This document shows, piece by piece, positions 45,186 to 55,012 of a DNA stretch of 64,000 nt. The notes under the pieces were generated by a model. That model saw only the letters and a list, made by a program, of their open reading frames with translations. It did not search any database and was not told the DNA's origin. The stretch spans positions 1,178,001-1,242,000 of the forward strand of contig NW_018344288.1 of NCBI RefSeq assembly GCF_002099425.1, read 5' to 3'. Source of the DNA: Phascolarctos cinereus. Its lineage: Eukaryota; Chordata; Mammalia; Diprotodontia; Phascolarctidae. Position 1 is the first letter of the stretch; each line of letters starts with the position of its first letter. A program made the position numbers and the translations under genes.

Positions 45186-45443
45186 ATGGTAGACAGCTCA
45201 GTGGCTCAGAGTGCTGAATGTGTTGTCAGGAGGACCTAAGTCAGAATCCTGCTCCAGCTATGTACTAGCAATGTAACCCCAAGTAAGTCATTCAACCTCT
45301 CTGTGCCTCAGTTTCCTCATCTGTAAAATGGAGGGTGATAATAGTATCTCCCAGGATTGTTGTCAAAAATCAAATGAAACAACACACATATGGTGTTTTT
45401 CAAACCTTAAAATGCTACATATATGCTTTACTATTATTGTTGT
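45186..45443 (+). mobile_element. MIR-type CORE-SINE in CR1
   Basis: gtcaggaggacctaagtcag, aatgtaaccccaagtaagtc, cctcagtttcctcatctgta, tail ttcaaaccttaaaatgctac. Confidence 0.85.
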
Positions 45444-45720
45444 CTTCATCCTTCCTCAAAACAGCACCCAGAACTGAACACAATATTCCATATATGGTCT
45501 GACTACACTGAGTGCAGCGTAACTATGGGTTGTTCTGGATGCTGTGTTTGTCTTAATGCCTTAAAATGGCTTTCACTTTTTTGGTCGCACATCACACTGT
45601 TTATGCTCATTGAGCTTGTGGTCTCCTAAGACCCCAGATATTTTTCAAACAAGTTGCTGCCTAGCCACAGATCTCTTTTCCATATCTGTAATGCAAACCC
45701 TGGTCGAACAGTTATCCATC

Positions 45721-46454
45721 TGTAAAATGGACAAAAGAGCACGGATGAAGTAGGCAAAGCTCTTTCAAACTTTTTAGGTGAGAGTACTGAGTCTAGCCTT
45801 ATCAGGCTACATGACCCTAGCAGAAGACAGCATTGGTAGGAGCATCTGAGCTTCCCATATCATTCACATCAAACATCCAACTTCATTCTGGGAAGGGGAC
45901 TTCACTATGCCCACTCAACCTTTGGCTTCCAGGCTAAAACATCCTTCAAGATCTTGAGTTAATGCCAACTTCACAAAGCACACAGCCTAAGAGCAACAGA
46001 TGTCTTGTGAGTTAATAATCTGGAAGGTAACTGATATGGTAATGGAGACAGGTCAGCAGATCATAGTATCCTTGTTGTATTCAGAAAGAGGACTGTCCAT
46101 TTGTACAATCCACATTTTCTCCACGTTGTACCTCGTGTTTTCTTCTTTTGCCCTTTGGGGCTTTCTGAGAATTAACAAAATGGACGCAGTATTGAGACTG
46201 TATGGACATTAGCCTAATATACCATCCTCTAGACCAGTCTCTATTTAATCAGCATCTGCTTATTGTCCTAATTTCTATCAATTGAGTGACATCATTAGCA
46301 AACCAACTGAGCAGTAGCAAATTGTTCTGCTGACAGAGTAGATTCCTACATACTCACAAGGGCCTTTTAACACATCAAAAGAATGACTAAAAATGAATTT
46401 TGGTAACAAAGGGTAAAGACAATTAGAGCTTGTCACTTTCCCAAGTTCAACCCC
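45721..46454. other. Mostly unrecognised
   Basis: A MIR post-core stub (atccatctgtaaaatggaca) lies at 45715-45780. The rest is single-copy-looking. Confidence 0.4.
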
Positions 46455-47735
46455 CTTCTGACTTAGAAGCAAGGGCTTCCAAGGTTTTATAGTCCAACCT
46501 CTACCCAAATCATGATTCCCATCTACAGTATCAGTCATCTTGTGGTCCTGTCACCTCCAAAAATCTCTAATGAGGAACTCCTTAACTCTTTTTAATTTTT
46601 GAAGAGTTCTAATTGCTAGAAAATTTTCCCTTTAGTACACTAAAGTCTGCCTCCTTGGAATTTCCAACCTATTCTAATTGATTCTAATTCTGACCTCCTA
46701 CACTATGCAGAAGGCCTTCAAATATTAAAAGACTGTTATCACATACTCCGTAAGTATCCCCTTGTCCAGGCCAGGGTAGCTCCTTGAACCATTCTTTTTA
46801 TGGCAAGGTTCTTGGTGCCACACTGTCCAGGTTCACCTCTTCTGGAAAAGCTATAAATATGGTTCATCTATAATCCAGTTTATTAATGTCCCTTTGAAAA
46901 CATATCACCCGGGTACGGACACAATGCTCCAGTTGCCCAGTAAGGGCAGAGTACAAGAAGACTGTCACTTCCCTTCCCCTGGACAAATAAATTTTTTTTA
47001 TCAAGGCACCCTCAGATTGCATTAACTTTTTTGGCTAATACATCACATGATGACTCATATGGGGCATACAGTCTACTAAAACCTCTAGGTTTGGGTTGGT
47101 TGCTTTTTGTTTTGTTTTTTCATATGAACTATTCACATGAGACCTAATTCATCTTGTGAATTTTTGAAAATCTGAATGCATACTTTACATTCATCCCAAT
47201 TCAATTTTATCCCTTTCACTTAAGCCCACTATTCTAGGCTCTTCAGATCTTTCTTGATGCCGATTCTGTAATCCTGCACATCAGCTATCCCTCTGGGCTT
47301 CCTATCATTTGTATGATTATGCAATTTATAATCTATGCTTTCATCCAAGGCATAAAAATGTTGAACAGAACAGAAATGAGGAGCACACAAAAAGCTGTGC
47401 TGCTAGAAACCTCCATGTTGACATTGGTCCATTGATCAGCACTCTCAGTTAACCTTCTCTTTTCTTAAATTTATTTTATTTGGTTTTTTTTAGGCAATTG
47501 GGGTTAAGTGACTTGCCCAGGGTCACACAGCTAATAAGTGTCAAGTGTTTGGTCTGAGGCAGATTTGAACTCAGGTCCTCCTGACTTCAGGGCCAGTGCC
47601 CTATCCATTGTGGCACCTAGCTGCCCCCTCAGTTAATCTTCTAAATGTTAACATAACCTAGTTTAAAAAATTCTCAGTTAAACAATTAAGCTAAAAACAT
47701 ATCTAACATCAATACCACCTCTACCAATAGATGAC
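46455..47735 (-). mobile_element. CR1/L3 LINE 3' part, antisense, copy 2
   Basis: Antisense CR1: ggttttatagtccaacctct, then ggacacaatgctccagttgc, gggcagagtacaagaagact, cattaacttttttggctaat, ctcttcagatctttcttgat, ctccatgttgacattggtcc. About 1.1 kb, interrupted by a SINE at 47459. Confidence 0.8.
47459..47627 (-). mobile_element. WSINE-type SINE in CR1, antisense
   Basis: ggggttaagtgacttgccca, aactcaggtcctcctgactt, ggcacctagctgcccc. Target duplication ctcagttaaccttct (47444-47458) and ctcagttaatcttct (47628-47642), one mismatch. Confidence 0.95.
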
Positions 47736-47740
47736 ATTTA

Positions 47741-47995
47741 CATAAGTGATGCCATAGTGCATAGAGTACCAGGCCTGGAATCAGGAAGACTCATCCTCCT
47801 AAATTCATATCTAGCCTCAGACACTTCCTAGATGTGTGACCCTGGACAAGTCCCTCAACTCTGTGTGCCTCCGTTTTTTCATCTGTAAAATGAGCTGGAG
47901 AAGGAAATGGCAAACCACTCCAATATCCTTCCCAAGAAAACCCCAAATGGGGTCACAAAGAGTTGACCACAACTGAAAAATGACTGAACAACAAA
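47741..47995 (+). mobile_element. MAR1 SINE
   Basis: Full-length: gccatagtgcatagagtacc, gatgtgtgaccctggacaag, gagctggagaaggaaatggc, tail aaaatgactgaacaacaaa. Confidence 0.93.
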
Positions 47996-48013
47996 TTCAG
48001 ATTTCTAAAGTGT

Positions 48014-48014
48014 G

Positions 48015-48051
<37 letters not shown>

Positions 48052-48053
48052 CT

Positions 48054-48128
<75 letters not shown>
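48014..48128 (+). repeat. Compound (CT)n-(TA)n-(CA)n microsatellite
   Basis: About 40 bp CT, 30 bp TA and 45 bp CA in a row. Confidence 0.97.
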
Positions 48129-48132
<4 letters not shown>

Positions 48133-48149
48133 ATACAGATACATACATG

Positions 48150-48342
48150 TAATTTCATTGGCGCATCATGACAATCCAATGGGATATGTACTACAGATAT
48201 TCTTATTCCCACTTTACAAAGGAAACACAGGCTGAGAGAATTAAATGACTTGCCCAGGACCAGCCTGTTCATAAATGTCAGAAATTAGATTTGAACCCAG
48301 GTCCTCCTGATTGCAGCTCTAGCACTCTCTTTGACTGTAAAA
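48150..48342 (-). mobile_element. CORE-SINE, antisense
   Basis: tattcccactttacaaagga, aaatgacttgcccaggacca, head tttgaacccaggtcctcctg. Confidence 0.75.
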
Positions 48343-48614
48343 ATAGGTACAATGTATTGGCTAGTAAGAAGCTCTGATTCAATTCCCAGTGAAATCCTGG
48401 AATGTATTATTAAAGAGATTGTTAGATGGTTAGTGAATATCTAACAAAGGGAACTCCAATCATAAACAGTCAGCAAGAATAGGTCATGAGAGGCTAAACT
48501 CATTTCCTATTTTGATGGGTTACTGATCTAGTATATTAAGGAAATACAGTAGGTATGGTTTACCTAGGATTTACAATAAGCTATTAGCAAAGTCTCTCTT
48601 GCTCTTAAGTGTAT
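48343..48614. other. No recognised feature
   Basis: Single-copy-looking sequence. Confidence 0.35.
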
Positions 48615-48845
48615 CAGGAGGGTACTTTGAATAAAGTGCTGAACTTGGGGGTCAGACCTGGTTTTAGACCCTTTCTTAGTCACTTACTAGCTATGTGATC
48701 AGAGACAAGTACTTTAACCTCTGCATTGCAATAAACAGTCTCTAAGACTAAATATTAGAGGGCAGAAGTCTATCTGAATTGTTAGAGAAAGTTTATCCAT
48801 CAGGAATTTTCTATAGTGATGAAATAACAGGTCTTGTAAAAAAAT
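48615..48845 (+). mobile_element. CORE-SINE, tail subfamily
   Basis: agctatgtgatcagagacaa, aacagtctctaagactaaat, and degraded tail with gatgaaataacaggtc. Confidence 0.6.
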
Positions 48846-49079
48846 GTCGTGTATATAATTGGTTGATGCAATGACCAGCCAGATGATGAAATATGCCTCT
48901 CACTTCTTAGAGGTGATTGACTGTAGGTGCATAATGAGACATATAATTCCAGACATTCCATTTTCATGACAATTATCACAATACGAATCTGTTTTAGTTA
49001 TATTTTTTTTAAAAAATCAAAAAAGGGCTTTTATGTGAGTGGCAGTAGAGAGAATTGTAAAAGAGAATAAGGGAGTAGT

Positions 49080-49355
49080 GATAGCGATGCAGAAAAAAAG
49101 GGAAGACAGAAAATAAAAGAACATCAATGCAAAAAATACACAAAGGAGACTAGCAGGCAAAGGTTCAGAGGGGGAATACATACAAGCAGAGTAATGTTGG
49201 TACTATCACATTAAATTTAATGTATATTCAAAGGAATAAGCCATATGTAGTAGTTTCACAGTTTCTATACAGTGACTACTTTCTGGCTTTCTTTGTATAT
49301 GGAAATGTTCAAAGTTGTTGATGCTTTTCTAGTTCATAATTTTAAAAATTTTAAA
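49080..49355 (+). repeat. Unnamed dispersed repeat X, copy 3
   Basis: The best preserved of three similar stretches: catacaagcagagtaatgtt, ctttctttgtatatggaaat, gttcaaagttgttgatgctt, agttcataat. Possibly an old retroposon 3' end. Confidence 0.4.
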
Positions 49356-49364
49356 TGACATGAC

Positions 49365-49620
49365 TCAAATCCCACCTCTTCTATAAAGACCCTCCAGGAA
49401 CAATCCCAGGCTAAAGTGATCTCCCTTTCTTCTGAATTTCTATCATAATTATTTGGACTATCCATTTGGCAATTATGGCAAATTTTTAAAAATCATCTGC
49501 TAAATTTTATTTGTTAATGTTTTCTCTCCCCAGGTAAAAGAGAAGTTCCTAGGAGACTTTGTAAACTCCATGGTCCCTGGAATAGTATCTTAAACACAGC
49601 ACACTTTATCCCCTTTAGTG
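49365..49620 (+). mobile_element. L2-like 3' UTR
   Basis: actcaaatcccacctcttct, ataaagaccctccaggaaca and ttctctccccaggtaaaaga fit a worn L2 3' region. Confidence 0.45.
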
Positions 49621-49777
49621 TGTCAGATAATTAATTGGATGGGGTCATAGAGGTCCTCCTCTCATGCCCATTTTTTCTTACTAAGATTATGTAGTAAGCT
49701 TGCATTTACATCAAGAAAATGAAAAAATGGTGCAAAGTACAACTCCTTTATCCTGATAAACTATATTCAAAGATATA

Positions 49778-50024
49778 TTGTTCATTTTTCAATCATATCT
49801 GACTCTGTGACACAATTTGAGATTTTCTTGGCAGAGATACTAGAGTGGCTTGCCATTTCCTTCTCCAGTTCAGTTTCATAGATGTGGAAACTGAGCCAAA
49901 TAGGGTTAAGTGACATGTCCAGGGTAACGCAGCTAGTAAGTGTCTGAAGCCAGATTTGAACTCAGGAAGATGAGTCTTCCTGACTCCAGGTCCAACATTC
50001 TATCTATTGCACCACTAGCTGCCT
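49778..50024 (-). mobile_element. MAR1 SINE, antisense
   Basis: gagatactagagtggcttgc, ggttaagtgacatgtccagg, head tgagtcttcctgactccagg. Perfect 14-bp target duplication tattcaaagatata (49764-49777 and 50025-50038). Confidence 0.96.
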
Positions 50025-50269
50025 TATTCAAAGATATAGTATAGCCAAATGGGTCCTGAGATGAATTAATGGCACAGGAACACGGTTATTTAATGGACCT
50101 AACGTGTGCTTATTTTTATCTTCTATGAAAGGCCTATAGGTTGTCCTACATCAACATCCTACATTGAAATAAAGTACCATTGTCTGTAGTCCACCAGAAG
50201 GAAAAGTAAGTTACATAAGTTTGAGGTTAGGTTTGTTTTTGCAGGGCAGGTGGCTTTCTTTAAAAAAAA

Positions 50270-50410
50270 ATTGATATTTTTTGTTGTTATATCACACTCA
50301 TTTCTGAATATATTCTTTCCCTCCCCCTGCCACACACAGTGACTCATCTCTTGTGACATAGAATAAAACAGCAATTTAACAAAACTGATGCAGGTTTAAT
50401 TGTCCATCAC
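50270..50410 (-). mobile_element. L1/HAL1-like 3' UTR, antisense
   Basis: tttctgaatatattctttcc and gtgacatagaataaaacagc resemble the antisense end seen at 19340-19535. Confidence 0.4.
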
Positions 50411-50682
50411 TGTTACTTTATGCTTCCTTCTCAGGAATCTCTCTACACCTCACTTCCCCAGCTTGACTTTGAATTTTCCAGTGTTTTGAATTGGTGAAGA
50501 AGCAAGATGTTGTGTTCCTGACTTACTTCTAGATCATGCTTCTGGATCTCCAGGTATTTTAATTGATTGAAGGAGCTAAGGAAGAAGGAAGAACCATTTC
50601 CCTGGCCCATGGCTAGCTTTGCAAGTTTATCATATATTTCACATATATAAGGCCTCTCACTAACATGATATTGTAGGTAGCA

Positions 50683-50688
<6 letters not shown>
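50411..50688. other. No recognised feature
   Basis: Single-copy-looking sequence. Confidence 0.35.

Positions 50689-50743
<55 letters not shown>
50689..50743 (+). repeat. (AG)n microsatellite
   Basis: About 55 bp of AG with one AA interruption. Confidence 0.96.
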
Positions 50744-51061
50744 ATGTTATTTTCCTTTTGATTTGTGATGAGATTACAGGGTGCAGACGTTAAACCTAAG
50801 CATGTTCATTTAACCCCTTGCAAAGCGGCACCTATCTCTTCTGAGGGAGCTCATGCTGCTTTCCCAGTAAGGCATGTGTCCCCCAGCAAGAGGCCCAGTG
50901 CCTATATTCAGGTCTAGGAAAGATGTTCCAATATTACAAAGGTCTATGCCTGGTAATGGCATCAGGTAGACTCAATCATGAGTTCCCCTGATCACCCCTG
51001 CTAGAGGCAGATGATCATACACATTTATATTTGCATGAGCACACAAATGATACATGCTATT
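50744..51061. other. No recognised feature
   Basis: Single-copy-looking sequence. Confidence 0.4.
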
Positions 51062-51076
51062 AAACATTTAACCAGA

Positions 51077-51233
51077 GGGGCAGCTAGGTGGCACAGTGGA
51101 TAGAACATAGGCCTTGAAGTCAGGAGGACCTGAGTTCAAATCCAGCCTCAGACCAAACACTTGACACTTACTAGCTGTGTGACCCTGGGCAGGTCACTTA
51201 ACCCCAACTGCCCTTAAAAAAAAATTAAAAAAA
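51077..51233 (+). mobile_element. WSINE-type SINE, fresh insertion
   Basis: ggggcagctaggtggcacag, gtcaggaggacctgagttca, accaaacacttgacacttac, A-rich tail. Perfect 15-bp target duplication aaacatttaaccaga (51062-51076 and 51234-51248). Among the least worn in the window. Confidence 0.97.
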
Positions 51234-51399
51234 AAACATTTAACCAGAAAGCTTAAATGTCACATACATACGTATATACTATCTAATACAAACATTACTA
51301 TCTTCACCTGAAATTTCCCATAGTGAGGAATTGTTCATACAGTTCATGTTATATACACATGACCAGACCTCATGATTGACTTACCAGTCATTCATCTGG

Positions 51400-52210
51400 G
51401 CTACAATTTGCCCCCACCCACTCATTCCCATACATTACTTGGTGAGGTCATCTGCTTCCATGAATTCAATGAACAGTCTCTACACAGATGAGTCCCAAAT
51501 CTAGATGTCCATGTTCAGTCTTCACTTTGAGCTCTAGTACAGCAACTTCAGTTATCTACTAGAAATTTCCACTTATTTAACCTGCCAGACCCACAAGTCC
51601 CAGCCTTTTCCCCCACTAAACTCACCTTTCTTCCTAATTCCTCTATTCTTGTTGATGGTTTTTCACCCTTGTACCAGTATTCAGGCTAAAAACATCAAAC
51701 ATCACTGACTCTTCCCTTTCCCTCTCCTCCCACGGCCAATCCATCTCCCAATCCTGCCCATTCCATCTCTATAACATCTGTCAAATCACTACCCTTCATA
51801 CATTCTACATTCCAACCTCATTCAATAAATATCTATTAAGCACCTACTATGGGCAATGTACGGAGGATACAAAGACACAAATGCAATAGCTTTATCCTTA
51901 AAGACCTTACATTTTACTGGCCCAATTGGAATACTAGCTGTTCTTTAATCTCAACCTGCCATCTTTCCTGTAGACCATGCCCAATGACCACACTACACTC
52001 CCTCTTCAGATCTACCTTTTAAAATCCTTCTCTTCCCTAAACATACTTTAATCAGTTGCTACTTTCTCCATAGTTTCCCTGATCCCCAAGCTGAGAGTTT
52101 TCTTTTCCTTCTTAAATTTTTTATAGATTTTTAAAAATAGATTTCTCTGTGACCCTGCTTGGCACATAGTAGGCACTTAATAAATAACTGTTTATTGAGT
52201 GATTGATAGT
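51400..52210 (+). mobile_element. L2 3' half
   Basis: Diverged L2 from the YADD region (acacagatgagtcccaaatc) through cattccatctctataacatc to ttggcacatagtaggcactt and aataaataactgtttattga. An antisense L2 3' end (attaagcacctactatgggc) lies inside at 51820-51925. Confidence 0.65.
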
Positions 52211-52439
52211 TTATATTGAATTATAGCTAGGTATTTATTAGTGCAAATAATGAATCCCATGAAGTGATCCCATCAGTAGAATTTGCACTGCATATTGTCA
52301 ATGGTCTGGAATCAATTACCATATTTTACATAGAATTAAAATTTCAAATAGTGCCAATTCAAATAAATACAATCACTTCGAGGAATTCATTATTCTCATT
52401 ATTGGAACCAAGCTGTATACTTACTTGTGTACATTACAC

Positions 52440-52835
52440 TTTCTCTGGCACAATGAAAGTTCTTTGTAGGCAAGGATATACCATTTTTCATCTCTGTCTC
52501 CCAATGTTTAGTAGAATGTTACTGTTGTTGTTGCTCAGTTATTTCAATTGCATCTGACTCTTCTGACCGCATTTGGGGTTTTATTGGCAAAGACACTGAA
52601 GTGGTTTTCCTTCTTAAGCTCATTTTACAGATGAGGAAACTGAGGCAAACAGCGGCAAGTGATAACACACAGCTAGTAAGGGTCCGAGACCAGATTTGAT
52701 CTCAGGAAGATGCATCTTCCTGACTTCAGGCCCCACACTCTATTCACTGCGCCAACTAGCTGCCCCTGTTTAATAGACTACCTTGCACGTAATTGGTGTT
52801 TAAGAAATGTTTGGTTAATTCAATGTAGGTTCCCT
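52440..52835 (+). mobile_element. L2 3' tail split by MAR1
   Basis: gttctttgtaggcaaggata, tctccc aatgtttagtag, resuming at 52767 with cttgcacgtaattggtgttt. Confidence 0.6.
52518..52766 (-). mobile_element. MAR1 SINE in L2, antisense
   Basis: actgttgttgttgctcagtt, gatgaggaaactgaggcaaa, head gcgccaactagctgcccc. Target duplication tgtttagtagaat (52505-52517) and tgtttaatagact (52767-52779). Confidence 0.93.
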
Positions 52836-53884
52836 ACAAACATGTTTATTTGATTTTTCTTTCATAATACGGTGTATATAATATATATGTGTGTATATGT
52901 ATATATCTATCTAGTCCCAGATAACATATACATAAAGAAGGTAGAGAAAAGGAAGAAGAGATGGGAGAAGAATATGCCAATACTGAAAATGCTTTTATCT
53001 TACCCTTGAGGTAGTTTTGTCTCAACCATCATTAAGCACCTGTTAGGCACATTAGGTGCCTAATAACATGTTTGTTGGGTTGAATTCTGAAATGAAGAAA
53101 CAATTCAGGGAACCACACTCTCGGGAGACTTAGTCATACGCAGTTTAGTCTGCCTTGCATATTCAGCCTTCACATATTTAAGACTTCTTGATACTTCTCT
53201 AAGAGTTCCAACCATGATACATCACAAAAAGAGGCAAATGTCACAACCTATTCACAATGTTAAGGTTCACCCACTCTTTTCTCTTTTCTTTCTTTCTCCT
53301 TTTCTAATCCCTCTTTCTCATTCTCTTCTCATTCTTCATTCTTCTGGCTTATTTACTTTAGTCAAGCATGCAATTTTCATTGACTTACCTCCTCACAATC
53401 ATCTTTTCTCCCACATAAGCCATGGTCTTTCAGCTGGTCAGAGAAGCAACATGGAAAAAATGGATACCAATACCAACTTTGATAACAAGGGTCAATTCCA
53501 AGAAGAAGTAGATCTATTTCTGTTGCAGACATGTTGGTGTGTGAAAGTTTATTCACCTAAAAGAAGAAAAAAAGACAGAGAAAAGAGAAAGGTTATTTAG
53601 ATTCATTTTTTTTAAAATTCTTGATCTGTTTTGTTGACGTCTTTTGTTTTTACATTACAAAATTTGCAGATTACTATCCCTTTTGGAGAGGTCTTTTATA
53701 ACAAACTAAACAGTTAAGTAAAACTAATAAAACAGTGACTTCATTGGAAAATACACACAACATTTCACATTTATAGCACCCCACACCTTGCTATTTAAAA
53801 AAATAAAAAACTAACAAAAATCCATTGTCTCTCCCTCTTAGCTGAGAGGAGAAAAGGAGAAAAAAACTAAATTCTTAATGACAG
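52836..53884. other. No recognised feature; low-complexity patches
   Basis: TA/TG dinucleotide patch at 52870-52912, and a TTTCT-rich pyrimidine patch at 53270-53340. A 128-codon plus frame (53214-53600) is built on the latter and is not convincing. Confidence 0.4.
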
Positions 53885-54382
53885 ATATCCATAGCCAAGC
53901 AAAACAAATTCCCACAATGGCTATATACAAAAATCCAGGACCAGATGGATTCATAGGTGAATTATATCAAACATTCTAAAAACAATTAGCTCCATCATTC
54001 CATACATTGCTTGAAAAAATACCCCAAAAATGCATCCGACCAAATTCCTTCTCTGACATGAATAGAGTTTTGAAATACAAACTAGGGAGAGTCAAAACAG
54101 AAAAAGAAAACTATATACCAATATCTCTAATGAACATAGATGCAAAAATTTTAAATGAAATATTAGCAAAGAAGCTAAAACAACATATAACAAAGATTAT
54201 ACACTATGAGCAGGTTGGATTTATATAAGAAATGCAGAGTTGGTTTAATATTTGGAAAACTTTTGACACAATTAACCTTAGCAATAAAAAATTTTTTTAA
54301 ATCATATGATTATGTCAGTAGATAGAGGTAAAGCTTTTGACAAAATATAACACCCATTTCTGTTAGAAACATTAGAAAACAT

Positions 54383-54530
54383 GGGGCAGCTAGGTGGCAC
54401 AGTGGAGAGAGCACCAGCTCTGGAGTCAGGAGTCAGTCAAATTTGACCTCAGACACTTGACACTGGCTAGCTGTGTGACCCTGGACAAGTCACTCAACCC
54501 CATTGCCCAACAAAACCAAAAACAAATAGA
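54383..54530 (+). mobile_element. WSINE-type SINE at head of a composite insertion
   Basis: ggggcagctaggtggcacag, gacctcagacacttgacact, ctagctgtgtgaccctggac, tail caaaaccaaaaacaaa. It begins directly at the left target duplication of the larger insertion that ends at 55012. Confidence 0.9.
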
Positions 54531-55012
54531 AGAGATTACAGGAATTACCTAAAGTCGGTGATTAGGAAGAAGAGAGCATCAGAAGGCCAGGCTTTGGCTT
54601 TACTGAGATACATAACCACTGAATCCTGACTCATTGAGGAGGGAAATGGAGGCAGAGAAAGAATGACAGATGGGAAATGGGGTAAAAGACTACAGTTATG
54701 GTGAGGGTAGGTAATGAGTTTGGGAAGAGTGATGGAACAGGGAGAGGCAAGATAATATGAGATATTGGTTAGAAAGGGGAATTTTAAGGTTCAATATCTT
54801 CAAAGCATCAGTTTTCAGTGTTGGGGATGCTTAAGATATAGATGTCCACACTAAGACCAGGCTGTCTACTTTGGCGATTAATTCCAGGAGTAATAGAAAT
54901 TGAAGACCTCAAAGAACTCACTCTGAGAATAGAATGTTTATACAGACTTCTATTTCAATCTACCAATATGAACAGGGATAATAAATATTTGCTTGAATAA
55001 AAAAAAAAGAAA
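54531..55012 (+). other. Retrocopy of an unknown polyadenylated RNA
   Basis: About 480 bp unlike any repeat I know. It ends with AATAAA (54980-54985), then about 11 nt and an A-run. The flanks gaaacattagaaaaca (54366-54381) and gaactactagaaaaca (55013-55028) match at 13 of 16 positions, and the host L1 reads on directly across them, so SINE plus this segment look like one LINE-made insertion. No frame of note; it resembles a 3' UTR or lncRNA. Confidence 0.6.

Larger units (their letters stand above)
44088..45720 (-). mobile_element. CR1/L3 LINE 3' part, antisense, copy 1
   Basis: Antisense CR1 from its 3' end: accttggaggtcatctggtt (44088 on), cagcccttcaaatacttgag (44598), then cacccagaactgaacacaat and tggtctgactacactgagtg (45465 on), agcttgtggtctcctaagac. 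One MAR1 and three CORE-SINEs interrupt it. Confidence 0.8.

Noticed and set aside
53214-53600. 128-codon plus-strand frame
   Set aside because: Its first half is encoded by a TTTCT-rich pyrimidine patch. No homology recognised.
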